Counted from the stretch's first letter, positions 1 to 6,331 are shown. The stretch: 8,167 nt of DNA from Janthinobacterium sp. (GCA_003482555.1 DMYQ01000263.1:6043-14209); one strand, 5' to 3'. The notes: generated from the sequence alone by a model not told the origin. Numbers and translations: made by a program.

Positions 1-2
1 GA

Positions 3-902
3 TCAAGCCAGGATGATCAAGGCGGCCGCCGCGACGATCAGGACGGCCTTGGCGAGGCGGTAGGCGCCGCGGTTCCAGGCCTTGAAGCGGCGCCGGTGGC
101 GGCCCATGACGAAGGAAATGCGGAACAGCCGGCTGAGCGCGCCGGTCTGGTCGCCAGTCTGGTTGGGGGAGCTGGCGGCCGTCATCATGGTGCGGCCCAG
201 CCAGCCGTTCAGGGCCCGCATCCAGGCGTGGCGCAGCGGCCGTTCGACGTCGCAAAACAGGATGATGCGGTCGCTCTCGCTGCCGTTGACGGCCCAGTGC
301 AGATAGCTTTCGTCGAACAGGACGGCCTGGCCGTCGCGCCAACTGTGGCGCTGGCCGTCGACTTCGATGAAGCAGCGTTCGTCGTTCGGGGTGGCCAGGC
401 CCAGGTGGTAGCGCAGCGAGCCGGCATAGGGGTCGCGGTGCGGGTTGAGCTTGCCGCCCGGCGGCAGTTCGGCGAACATGGCCGCCTTCACCGAGGGGAT
501 GGCGCGCAGCAGCGCGCAGGTGCGCGGGCACAGCATCTCGGCCGACGGGTGGCTGGCGTCGTACCACTTCAAGTAAAAACGCTTCCAGCCATTCTTGAAG
601 AACGAGTTGAAACCGGCGTCGTCGTTGTTGTCGGCCGCCTTGATCTTTTGCCGCGCCATGAGTTCCTGCGCCTCGGCCCGTATTGTTACCCAATGGTCTT
701 GCAGCGGCGCCAGTTCGGCGAATTGATCGAGCGCCAGATAGGGCCGCGCCGGCACGGCTGAAAACAGGTGCATGAAGAGGTTGATCGGCGCCATGAAGGA
801 CGAGTGGTCGAATAATTGGCGCAGCAGGGGCAGGCGCACCTTGCCGCGCAAGTGCAGGTGGAGGACGGCGAACAGGTAAAACGCGGCCACGGCCCACTTC
901 AT
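3..902 (-). CDS. lpxO: LpxO-like lipid A 2-hydroxylase (Fe(II)/2-oxoglutarate dioxygenase)
   Basis: Membrane-attached member of the aspartyl/asparaginyl beta-hydroxylase fold. LpxO adds a 2-hydroxyl group to a secondary acyl chain of lipid A using O2 and 2-oxoglutarate at the inner-membrane cytoplasmic face. Seen here (299 residues): an N-terminal hydrophobic segment (about 3-18), the iron-binding HRD triad part at 155-157, the second His at about 202 (LHWAVN), the co-substrate Arg at about 212, and a C-terminal hydrophobic tail (about 284-299). Length agrees with LpxO proteins of about 300 residues. I chose the ATG at 902 because GGAGG (909-913) sits 6 nt upstream and the product begins MKWAVAAF as in relatives; an in-frame ATG at 941 has no such site. 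The gene is complete, with its TGA at 3-5. An FNR-type box lies about 90 bp upstream. The exact substrate (lipid A or another acyl chain) is inferred. Confidence 0.82.
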   Translation of the reverse strand: MKWAVAAFYLFAVLHLHLRGKVRLPLLRQLFDHSSFMAPINLFMHLFSAVPARPYLALDQFAELAPLQDHWVTIRAEAQELMARQKIKAADNNDDAGFNSFFKNGWKRFYLKWYDASHPSAEMLCPRTCALLRAIPSVKAAMFAELPPGGKLNPHRDPYAGSLRYHLGLATPNDERCFIEVDGQRHSWRDGQAVLFDESYLHWAVNGSESDRIILFCDVERPLRHAWMRALNGWLGRTMMTAASSPNQTGDQTGALSRLFRISFVMGRHRRRFKAWNRGAYRLAKAVLIVAAAALIILA

Positions 903-908
903 CGAGCG

Positions 909-913
909 CCTCC
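909..913 (-). promoter_or_regulatory. Shine-Dalgarno that decides the lpxO-like start
   Basis: GGAGG on the minus strand, 6 nt before the ATG at 902. It favours this internal start over the longer in-frame ATG at 941. Confidence 0.7.
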
Positions 914-985
914 ATGTCGGGATTATCCAGGGTAGTGACATGGTAGGGGAAACGCCGGCGGCTTGACGGGGTCGTGGGTGCTTGC

Positions 986-999
986 TTGAAGTAGATCAA
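986..999 (-). promoter_or_regulatory. FNR/ANR-type box upstream of the lpxO-like gene
   Basis: Read on the minus strand the site is TTGATCTACTTCAA, matching 9 of 10 defined positions of TTGAT-N4-ATCAA. Its centre (992.5) is about 90 bp from the chosen ATG. A weak -10-like TACCAT (945-940) would put it near -60, a known activating position for FNR-family proteins, but I see no good -35 element, so the start site is a guess. The only nearby downstream gene on that strand is the lpxO-like gene. Confidence 0.55.
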
Positions 1000-1042
1000 A
1001 CCTTGTCGACCGGGCGGCGGCCGGGGCCGGCCGTTTAACCGT

Positions 1043-1270
1043 TTAGCGGGGCGAGACGATCAAGCGCCAGCGGATGGCGCCCTGGTCGGCGCTGTGCTGG
1101 TGATGGTTTTGCGGCGGCATCTTGTTGCCCTCCGTGGAAACGATCTCGTGGGCGCAGCCGTCGCAGCGGTAAATGCCGGAATACGGGACTTCGTCGCCTG
1201 GACTGCTGACGCTGTCGAAGCGGGGATGCATGGATCGCGACACGAAGGAGGGATTTTTGTAGTCGGCCAT
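1043..1270 (-). CDS. Small CxxC...HxxH protein, putative metal-binding
   Basis: A 75-residue soluble protein resembling small conserved proteobacterial proteins of unknown function. Seen: a central YRCDGC motif with C36 and C39, then a conserved-looking stretch with PPQNHHQH (53-59) supplying H56 and H59, and a GAIRWRLIV end. C36, C39, H56 and H59 could form a zinc site (CxxC-N16-HxxH); this is inference. The start at 1270 is preceded by a modest purine-rich GAAAGAG. A longer out-of-frame reading over the same DNA (1035-1433) is arginine/proline-rich and looks spurious. A GC-rich inverted repeat (1018-1033) follows the stop but has no T tract. No signal peptide or membrane segment. The function is not known to me. 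Confidence 0.7.
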   Translation of the reverse strand: MADYKNPSFVSRSMHPRFDSVSSPGDEVPYSGIYRCDGCAHEIVSTEGNKMPPQNHHQHSADQGAIRWRLIVSPR

Positions 1271-1528
1271 GGTGCTCTTTCAACGGTGGTGGCGGGCCGC
1301 GGAATGGGCCACGCGCTTGCTTTGATGATAGCCACGGGCGGCGATTCTTCGGATTTTGCGGGCGCGCCGCAGTGGCGCCGATAAATCTTTTCTCATTTCT
1401 TTCCGCTACGTGCGGTAACGTACAGTTTTGCAAAGTTAATTGTTTTAAAGTAACTGTAGTTCAGACGGCAAAGCTTGCTGATTGAACTATTCCGGGGCAA
1501 CCTGCCCTTACTTTGACTGGATGAAACA
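1271..1528. other. Intergenic region between divergent genes
   Basis: Divergent promoter space for the small CxxC protein (minus) and the PEP-CTERM gene (plus). From about 1381 the DNA becomes clearly AT-richer, as expected for a promoter. A short inverted repeat CCGC-TACGT-GCGG lies at 1403-1415. A TTGCAA at 1428-1433 could be a -35, but no convincing -10 follows at the right spacing, so no promoter is called. Confidence 0.4.
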
Positions 1529-2110
1529 ATGAAACTGAAATCACTACTGATGACCGTCTTGGTCGCAAGCGCCGGCATGATGGTCAATGCCGCACAAGCG
1601 GTCAACCTGTCGACCGCATCCACCCCGACTTTCGTCACGGACGGTCAGGGCGGATTCAATTCGGTTTTCGGTAATGTCTTTGCAAGCAGCACCACGGGCG
1701 ACACGTTCAACGATAAATATTTCTTTAACTTCAATACGGGTGTCGATTCGTCCGCGTCGCTGACGTCGACCTATCTGAAGTCGAGCTATGTCAAGGATCT
1801 GTTGATCACCGGCTTTAGCCTGACCCAGATCGATCCCGTGACGAAGGCGCACCTGGCGAGCTTCGGCGGCGTCAACGAAACGGCTTCCACCGCCCATCCG
1901 AAGGATTCCTGGTCGCTGACCAGTTACGGCCTGACGAGTGGTTCTTACTTCCTGGAAGTCGATGGCAAAGTGGTCGGCAATGGCGGCGGCACCTATGCCG
2001 TCGACATGACCGTGAGCCCGGTTCCGGAACCGGAAGCGTATGCCATGCTGTTGGGTGGCCTGGGCTTGATCGGCTTCGCGGCGCGTCGTCGCAAAGCGGC
2101 GCGCGCCTAA
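1529..2110 (+). CDS. PEP-CTERM sorted exported protein, FxDxF-like
   Basis: A 193-residue secreted protein. Seen: a signal peptide (basic MKLK, hydrophobic to about 20, likely cut after AQA at 24), a Ser/Thr/Gly-rich body, and a C-terminal PEP-CTERM sorting signal: VPEPEA at 165-170, a hydrophobic span (about 171-184) and a basic RRRKAARA tail. PEP-CTERM proteins are processed by exosortase and are linked to extracellular polysaccharide or biofilm. The stretch FNDKYFF (60-66) resembles the FxDxF motif of one PEP-CTERM family, with Tyr where the last Phe would be; family membership is therefore tentative. The Shine-Dalgarno is weak (GGATG, a few bases upstream). It is the only confident plus-strand gene here, is monocistronic and ends in a strong terminator. 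The specific role is unknown. Confidence 0.88.
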   Translation: MKLKSLLMTVLVASAGMMVNAAQAVNLSTASTPTFVTDGQGGFNSVFGNVFASSTTGDTFNDKYFFNFNTGVDSSASLTSTYLKSSYVKDLLITGFSLTQIDPVTKAHLASFGGVNETASTAHPKDSWSLTSYGLTSGSYFLEVDGKVVGNGGGTYAVDMTVSPVPEPEAYAMLLGGLGLIGFAARRRKAARA

Positions 2111-2149
2111 GCGTCGCCCGCGGCGCGCTTTTCGAAGCGTCGCCAAATC

Positions 2150-2179
2150 AACCGTCCGGCACAACCGGGCGGTTTTTTT
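2150..2179 (+). terminator. Intrinsic terminator of the PEP-CTERM gene
   Basis: A 10-bp stem (AACCGTCCGG pairing with CCGGGCGGTT, one G-U pair), a 5-nt loop CACAA, then seven T residues in total from 2173 to 2179. It starts 39 bp after the stop codon. The opposite strand lacks a matching T run, so it looks one-directional. Confidence 0.88.
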
Positions 2180-2202
2180 CGTGGTTTTCACGGTTGACGG
2201 GC

Positions 2203-2229
2203 GCGCGGCGCGCGCGGGACCCGCCGCGC
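2203..2229. other. GC-rich hairpin between convergent genes
   Basis: GCGCGGCG (2203-2210) can pair with CGCCGCGC (2222-2229) around an 11-nt loop. It lies just past the 3' end of the minus-strand GST gene and could help end its transcript, but no T tract follows on either strand. Confidence 0.3.
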
Positions 2230-2249
2230 ACCCGCTACTCACCGATCGC

Positions 2250-2861
2250 TTATTTGAACAAGCCTTCCGCCTTCATGGTTTCCCGCACCAGGGGACGGGC
2301 GCCGACGCGGGCCGAGAAGGCACGGATATTCGGCCATTTGGCGAGGTCGATTTCGAGCTTGCCGGTCCAGTTGAGCACGGTGAACAGGTAGGCGTCGGCG
2401 GCGGAAAACTTTTCGCCCATCAGGTACTGTTTGCCGTCGAGCAGTTTTTCCAGTGCGTCGAAACGGCGCGCTATGGTTCCCAGTTGCACTTCCCTCATCT
2501 CGGGCGTCGCCATCTTCGGATTGAACAGCGCGCCGATCTGCTTATGGATTTCCGTGGCGACGAAGTTCAGCGCCTCCATCTGGTGGTAGCGCTCCATCGT
2601 GCCGTACTGGGGCACCAGGCCGGTATCCGGCCGCTGGTCGGCCAGGTATTGGCAAATCACGCCCACCTCCGTCAACACTTGCCCGTCGTCGAGCAGCAGG
2701 GCCGGCACATAACCCTTCACATTCACTTGCCAGAAATCGCCGCCGTCGGCGGTCTTCTTGTTGGGAATGTCGACCCGTTCCAGGTCGAGCGTCAAGCCCG
2801 CTTCGCGGGCGACGATATGCGGGGCCATTGAACAGGCGCCGGGAGAATAATAAAGTTTCAT
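2250..2861 (-). CDS. gstA: Beta-class glutathione S-transferase
   Basis: Cytosolic enzyme that conjugates or transfers glutathione to electrophiles. The 203-residue product aligns by eye along its whole length with E. coli GstA (201 residues). Seen: thioredoxin-like N-domain (1 to about 78) with SPGACSMAPH holding the beta-class Cys10, the cis-Pro loop VPALLL (52-57), the glutathione-binding TE at 64-65, then a helical C-domain with His106 at the position known from beta-class enzymes and the folding motif SAADAYLFTVL (153-163). Start at 2861 has AGGA about 7 nt upstream. About 110 bp separates it from the SCO gene, so it may have its own promoter. The physiological substrate cannot be told from sequence, and a link with the nir genes is only positional. 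Confidence 0.93.
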   Translation of the reverse strand: MKLYYSPGACSMAPHIVAREAGLTLDLERVDIPNKKTADGGDFWQVNVKGYVPALLLDDGQVLTEVGVICQYLADQRPDTGLVPQYGTMERYHQMEALNFVATEIHKQIGALFNPKMATPEMREVQLGTIARRFDALEKLLDGKQYLMGEKFSAADAYLFTVLNWTGKLEIDLAKWPNIRAFSARVGARPLVRETMKAEGLFK

Positions 2862-2966
2862 ACGGTATCCTTGTGTGGGTGATGAAAGAGCGCCGGCCCG
2901 CTCCCGCGGACGCGGCGCTAATGGATGACTTTATCACAAGGCCCGGAAAACCCACGCGCGTGCGCG

Positions 2967-2982
2967 CCCGTCTCAAGACGGG
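2967..2982 (-). terminator. Palindrome over the SCO stop codon, possible terminator
   Basis: CCCGTCTCAAGACGGG is a 7-bp-arm palindrome containing the SCO stop codon. On the minus strand a GGGTTTTCC run follows after about 17 nt. The distance is too great for a classic intrinsic terminator, so this is a weak call; it may end the nir operon or protect its 3' end. Confidence 0.33.
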
Positions 2983-3590
2983 GTCTTGGGGGCCGCCAGC
3001 AAGGTTGCGCGTAACAGTTTCTGAAACGCGGGATCGACGGCGCCCATCTTGCGGCTGCGGCCGACGACGCGGCCGTCGGCGTCGAGCAGCACCAGTACGG
3101 TGGTGTGGTTGTACTCGCCGCTGGACAGCAGGCGGTACTGGATCTCCAGCGTGGCGGCCAGCTTGCGCACGCTGGCCGCATCGGTGCGCGCCAGTGTCCA
3201 GCGGGCCGGGTCGAGTTCGCGCTGGACGGACACCGCCTTGAGCGTCTTGACGTCGTCGCGGGCCGGGTCGAAGGTGACGAGCAACATCGACAAGTGGGCG
3301 CGTTCGTCCGGCGTCAGGGTTTGTTCGGTGGCGCGCATGGTGTCGATGAGCATCGGACAAACGAACTGGCAAGAGTTGTAGAACATGCTCACCAGCACAG
3401 GCTGGCCGCGCTTGTCATCGAGTTTGAAGGCCTTGCCGTCCTGGTCGGTCATTGTGGCGGCCAGGCGGTAGACGGAATTGCCGGGCAGGGCGGCGTGCTG
3501 GGCCGAGGCGGGGGCGGCGCAAACCAGCGCGCCCAGCAGCAGGGGTAGCAAGCGTAACAGCGAGGCCCGCAAAGTGCTTTTGATTCTCAT
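2973..3590 (-). CDS. SCO1/SenC family copper/thiol protein
   Basis: Exported thioredoxin-fold protein of the SCO1/SenC (PrrC) family, which delivers copper or reduces cysteines in copper-site assembly. The 205-residue product has a signal peptide (basic MRIKSTLR, hydrophobic to about 25, likely cut after ASA at 30), the CxxxCP motif with C74 and C78, the VTFDPARD segment (105-112) typical of the family, and the third copper ligand H162 in YNHTTV. All three ligands are kept. The ATG overlaps the TGA of the upstream nirV-like gene (ATGA), so translation is probably coupled; a much longer in-frame extension across that gene is not real coding. Being third in a nirK operon, its likely client is NirK (type 1/type 2 copper) rather than cytochrome oxidase; that is inference. 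Confidence 0.88.
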   Translation of the reverse strand: MRIKSTLRASLLRLLPLLLGALVCAAPASAQHAALPGNSVYRLAATMTDQDGKAFKLDDKRGQPVLVSMFYNSCQFVCPMLIDTMRATEQTLTPDERAHLSMLLVTFDPARDDVKTLKAVSVQRELDPARWTLARTDAASVRKLAATLEIQYRLLSSGEYNHTTVLVLLDADGRVVGRSRKMGAVDPAFQKLLRATLLAAPKTPS

Positions 3591-4396
3591 TGTGTTTGCT
3601 CCGTGGTGGGGGACTTGGCGCAGCGGAAGCCGAGGTTGTCGGTGGTGTCCGCCCCGCCCAGGGATGAAAGCAGCGCGATGCGCATCAGGACGGCGTAGTT
3701 TTCCCGGTCTTGCAGGCTGATGGCGCCGGCGCCGCAAAATTGCAGCTGATCGGGATCGCCCTGGTTGCGGCTGTCGGCGCTGACCAGCAGGGCGTTGAAG
3801 TCGTCCACCCATTCCCAGATCAAACCGTGCATATTGCGCACGCCGTAGAAATTCGGCGCGCCGCCGACGTCGGGCCGCGCCAGCGACGACGATTGCGAAT
3901 ACCAGGACAGGATGGCGGCGCGCCAGGCCGGGTCGCGGCGCGCGTCGCGCCGTCCGGCGTCGGCCGCCGCCACGTATTCCCACTCGTACCAGCTGGGCAG
4001 GCGGGCGCCTTCGCTTTCGCAAAAAGCTTGCGCGGCAAACCAGCTGACGCTGGTGACCGGCTGCCCGGCGGCGGCGGCCGACGGGTCGAGGCCGTGCAAA
4101 TAACTGGCGTCGGCGAAGACGGCCGGCGCGGCCCCTTTTTGCCATTCCGGATGGGCGGCGGCGAAGGCGATGAATTCGCCGTTCGTCACCGGCGTGGCGC
4201 GCAGGGCGAACGGCGCCACCTCGACCGCGGCGTTGGCGGCGCTGCCGCCCGAGAGCACGCTGACGAAGGCGCCGGCCGGCACCGGCACATAGTTGACGGC
4301 GGCGGCGGCCGCCTGCGCCGTCTGCGCCGCCAGCAGGGGCAGCAGGGCCAGCAGGGCCACGCCGAGAGCGGGGGCGTTCATCTGGCTCGCGCGCAT
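3587..4396 (-). CDS. nirV: NirV-like exported SUMF1/FGE-fold protein
   Basis: A 269-residue protein with the formylglycine-generating-enzyme (SUMF1/EgtB/PvdO) fold, of the kind found next to nirK in several denitrifiers, where it is called NirV; its biochemical role is unsettled. Seen: signal peptide (about 1-29), YVPVPAGAF (36-44), ATPVTNGEF (67-75), PVTSVSWFAAQAFCESEG (113-130), LPSWYEWEY (133-141), NMHGLIWEWVDDF (188-200) and the terminal GFRCA (256-260). Of the two active-site cysteines of true FGE only one (C221) seems present, so it is probably not a sulfatase activator. Start at 4396 leaves 6 nt after the nirK stop and gives the signal peptide a positive charge (Arg2); an internal ATG at 4381 would not. 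The stop overlaps the SCO start. The symbol is by context and fold. Confidence 0.78.
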   Translation of the reverse strand: MRASQMNAPALGVALLALLPLLAAQTAQAAAAAVNYVPVPAGAFVSVLSGGSAANAAVEVAPFALRATPVTNGEFIAFAAAHPEWQKGAAPAVFADASYLHGLDPSAAAAGQPVTSVSWFAAQAFCESEGARLPSWYEWEYVAAADAGRRDARRDPAWRAAILSWYSQSSSLARPDVGGAPNFYGVRNMHGLIWEWVDDFNALLVSADSRNQGDPDQLQFCGAGAISLQDRENYAVLMRIALLSSLGGADTTDNLGFRCAKSPTTEQTQ

Positions 4397-4402
4397 AATC
4401 GC

Positions 4403-5872
4403 TCAATGACCGGCGGCGGCCGGGGCGGCGTTCTTGGCGCGGATCGTCTTCACGTCCTCGGTCTTGATCTGGCCGCCCTTGTTGTCCCAGCTGTTGAGCA
4501 CATAGGTCAGGATGTTGGCCACTGCGTCGTCGTTCAACTGGTTCATCGGCGGCATCAGGGAGACATATTCCCTGTCGTTGACGGTGACCTTGCCCGACAG
4601 GCCGTGCAGCACGATGCCGACGGCGCGCTGTGGGTCGGCGTTCAAGAAGTCCGATTTGGCCAGCGGTGGAAAGACGCCAGGCAGGCCGGCGCCACTGGGT
4701 TGATGGCAGACCGAGCAGGTGCCGTTGAAGAGCGACTTGCCGGCGTTGATCTGGTCTTGCCGGGTCAGGGTGCCGTTGGCGGCGGCGGCCGTGGCCGTGG
4801 TGACGGACGTCATGTTCGGCGCGGCGCGGTCGCCCAGGTAGACGGAGTCGACTTCCTTGCCGGAATAGATGGCCTTGTTTTCCTGCCCCTCGACCTTCAT
4901 GATGGCCAGGGCGCCCTTGTTGAAGGCGCGGAAGATGGAATGGTCGACGATGACATAACTGCCCGGCACCTTGGTGCGGAATTCGACGATGGCGGCGCCG
5001 CCCGATGGAATCAGGGTGGTTTGCACGTTTTTCTGGAAGTTGCTGCCGCCTTCGAAGCGCACCTTGTCGAAGATGGCGCCGATCACGTGGAAGCTCGACA
5101 CCAGGTTGGGGCCGCCGTTCCCGACGAACAGGCGCACCGTTTCATTGGTCTTGGCCTTGAGCGCCTTGTCGCCCGTGAGCGCGCCTTCGGCGCCGTTGAA
5201 CAGCACATAGGTCGGCCGTTCATCGATGGCTTTTTCCATGTCGAAGGCTTGCAAGCCTTTTTCGCGGTATTTGCCGGCCGTATAAAAGTCGCCCTGCATC
5301 ACATAATATTCATGGTCGACCGGCGCCAGGCCTTCGGGCGGCTCGACCAGGATCATGCCGTACATGCCGTTGGCCACGTGCATGCCGACCGGCGCCGTGG
5401 CGCAGTGGTAGACGTAGATGCCTTCGTTCAAGGCCTTGAAGGTGAATTGCGATTCGTGGCCGGGCGCCGTGAAGCTGGACGCGGCGCCGCCGCCGGGGCC
5501 GGTGACGCCGTGCAAATCGATATTGTGCGGCATCTTGCTGCTGGGATGATTCTTCAGGTGGAACTCGACCGTGTCGCCCTGGCGCACGCGGATAAAGCTG
5601 CCCGGCACGGTGCCGCCGAAGGTCCAGAAGGTGTAACTGACGCCCTCGGAAATCGACATTTCCTTTTCCACCACTTCGAGGTTGACGATCACCTTGGCGG
5701 GATAATTGCGGTGGATGGGAGGCGGCACCATCGGCGGGCTGGTCAATATCGCCTGGATAGGTGCACCCTGCGGCGGGCCGAAGTCGCCGCTGGACGTGAC
5801 GGCGGCCGGCGTGGCGGCGCCGGCGGAAGCGGCAAACAGCATGCCGGTCAACAATGTGGCTAACAGTTTCAT
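4403..5872 (-). CDS. nirK: Copper nitrite reductase with C-terminal cytochrome c domain
   Basis: Periplasmic enzyme reducing nitrite to nitric oxide in denitrification. The 489-residue product has a signal peptide (1-20), two cupredoxin domains and a fused class I cytochrome c domain, like the three-domain NirK of Ralstonia pickettii. Type 1 copper ligands: H116, C157, H165, M170. Type 2 copper ligands: H121, H156, H311. Catalytic D119 and H262 are present. The CATAPVGMHVANGMYG region resembles AniA-type (class II) NirK. After an Ala/Thr-rich linker (about 350-370) comes CSVCH (386-390), the haem c site, with M440 in LMPPM the likely axial ligand; an Ala-rich tail ends the protein. Start at 5872 has AGGGG 6 nt upstream. 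First gene of nirK-nirV-SCO. The tethered haem suggests electrons enter directly from a cytochrome partner. All catalytic residues are intact. Confidence 0.96.
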   Translation of the reverse strand: MKLLATLLTGMLFAASAGAATPAAVTSSGDFGPPQGAPIQAILTSPPMVPPPIHRNYPAKVIVNLEVVEKEMSISEGVSYTFWTFGGTVPGSFIRVRQGDTVEFHLKNHPSSKMPHNIDLHGVTGPGGGAASSFTAPGHESQFTFKALNEGIYVYHCATAPVGMHVANGMYGMILVEPPEGLAPVDHEYYVMQGDFYTAGKYREKGLQAFDMEKAIDERPTYVLFNGAEGALTGDKALKAKTNETVRLFVGNGGPNLVSSFHVIGAIFDKVRFEGGSNFQKNVQTTLIPSGGAAIVEFRTKVPGSYVIVDHSIFRAFNKGALAIMKVEGQENKAIYSGKEVDSVYLGDRAAPNMTSVTTATAAAANGTLTRQDQINAGKSLFNGTCSVCHQPSGAGLPGVFPPLAKSDFLNADPQRAVGIVLHGLSGKVTVNDREYVSLMPPMNQLNDDAVANILTYVLNSWDNKGGQIKTEDVKTIRAKNAAPAAAGH

Positions 5873-5902
5873 GAAAATCCCCTGTGCATGGTGAAGCTAT
5901 CC

Positions 5903-5923
5903 GTGCCGAGCGTGTGCTCGCAC
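5903..5923 (-). other. Hairpin in the putative nirK leader
   Basis: CGAGC (5907-5911) pairs with GCTCG (5916-5920) around GTGT, and GTG/CAC extend it past one bulged C. It would lie 31-51 nt before the nirK start codon in the transcript, if transcription starts upstream. It could be an operator or an mRNA structure. Confidence 0.35.
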
Positions 5924-5941
5924 GACAGCCTTCAGGTTATG

Positions 5942-5955
5942 TTGACCAGCGACAA
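5942..5955 (-). promoter_or_regulatory. FNR/Dnr/NnrR-like site upstream of nirK
   Basis: On the minus strand TTGTCGCTGGTCAA: TTG-N8-CAA with near-perfect symmetry (TTGTC / GTCAA). The centre is 76 bp from the nirK ATG. Members of the FNR/CRP family (Dnr, NnrR) drive nirK in many denitrifiers through such sites. The inner positions differ from the TTGAT-N4-ATCAA consensus and no clear -10 element sits at the best spacing, so confidence is moderate. Confidence 0.42.
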
Positions 5956-6183
5956 GAAACCATTCCCCGCACAGTTTTCGGGAAACGGCAATCTGCCTAG
6001 GGATGCGGGGCGAGCTAGTCCGAAATGAATAGGGTGCCGGCTTGCGCTTGCTTTTTTCAATACGAAACGCAGTGTCTGCTTGGTCACTGACCGGGAATGT
6101 TGTCCGCCATCTAGATGGTTGAAATTTCGCCTTTGCTCGGTTTTTAGCCATGAGGATGGGAATGGACTCGTGGTATTGACCAG
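5942..6183. repeat. Possible decayed MITE-like segment
   Basis: The 8-mer TTGACCAG occurs at 5942-5949 and again in the same direction at 6176-6183. Exactly 10 nt inside each copy lies an inverted 8-mer: CCATTCCC at 5960-5967 and GGGAATGG at 6158-6165. The layout resembles short target duplications around terminal inverted repeats, enclosing about 226 bp of less GC-rich DNA. Each match alone could be chance; the symmetric placing is what makes it notable. No transposase is present. Confidence 0.25.
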
Positions 6184-6281
6184 AAATGGATAGTTATGGC
6201 GACACTCGGCAAGTTGTCCATGGCTCAGACGAGGCGTAAGCGGTGGGTGTCCGCAACCTGGCGCTTCCTTGGCCAGACACG

Positions 6282-6305
6282 GTCCGCTCGCCGCGCGCCG
6301 CGGAC
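6282..6305 (-). other. Hairpin downstream of nrdG
   Basis: GTCCGC (6282-6287) pairs with GCGGAC (6300-6305), with a GC-rich 12-nt loop. It begins 27 nt after the nrdG stop. There is no T tract, so it may stabilise the 3' end or be part of a factor-dependent terminator. Confidence 0.3.
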
Positions 6306-6331
6306 TTCGCATGAGCGCACCAATGAGGCCC

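Larger units (their letters stand above)
5873..6331. other. Gene-free region between nrdG and nirK
   Basis: About 460 bp without a convincing gene. GC content is visibly lower than in the flanking genes. It must hold the nirK promoter. It contains an FNR/Dnr-like palindrome (5942-5955), a hairpin in the nirK leader (5903-5923), perfect short palindromes (6082-6092, 6107-6118), a hairpin near the nrdG end (6282-6305) and a possible decayed inverted-repeat element (5942-6183). Minus-strand open frames of 84 codons (5897-6151) and 126 codons (5932-6312) have atypical composition and no recognisable motif, so they are not called. Confidence 0.6.

Noticed and set aside
96..761. 221-codon plus-strand frame opposite the lpxO-like gene
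   Set aside because: The minus strand encodes a protein with intact dioxygenase motifs; the plus frame is Ala/Gly/Val-rich with no motif.
1018..1033. GC palindrome after the CxxC gene as a terminator
   Set aside because: A perfect 7-bp-arm inverted repeat but with no T tract; not enough for an intrinsic terminator.
1471..1484. Sigma-54-like GGCAAAGCTTGC upstream of the PEP-CTERM gene
   Set aside because: The GG-to-GC spacing is 8 nt instead of the required 10.
2108..2144. Direct repeat AAGCGTCGCC downstream of the PEP-CTERM gene
   Set aside because: Only two 10-nt copies in GC-rich DNA and no further unit; likely chance.
2973..4406. One long minus-strand frame joining SCO to the nirV region (477 codons)
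   Set aside because: The upstream half is Arg-rich shadow sequence of nirV. The SCO signal peptide and ATGA overlap show the true start at 3590.
3710..5863. Very long plus-strand open frame (717 codons) opposite nirK and nirV
   Set aside because: It is antisense to well-recognised genes, has no known motif, and is a by-product of high GC content.
5897..6312. Possible small genes (84 and 126 codons) between nrdG and nirK
   Set aside because: They overlap each other in different frames, lack recognisable motifs and good start signals, and have composition unlike the neighbouring genes.
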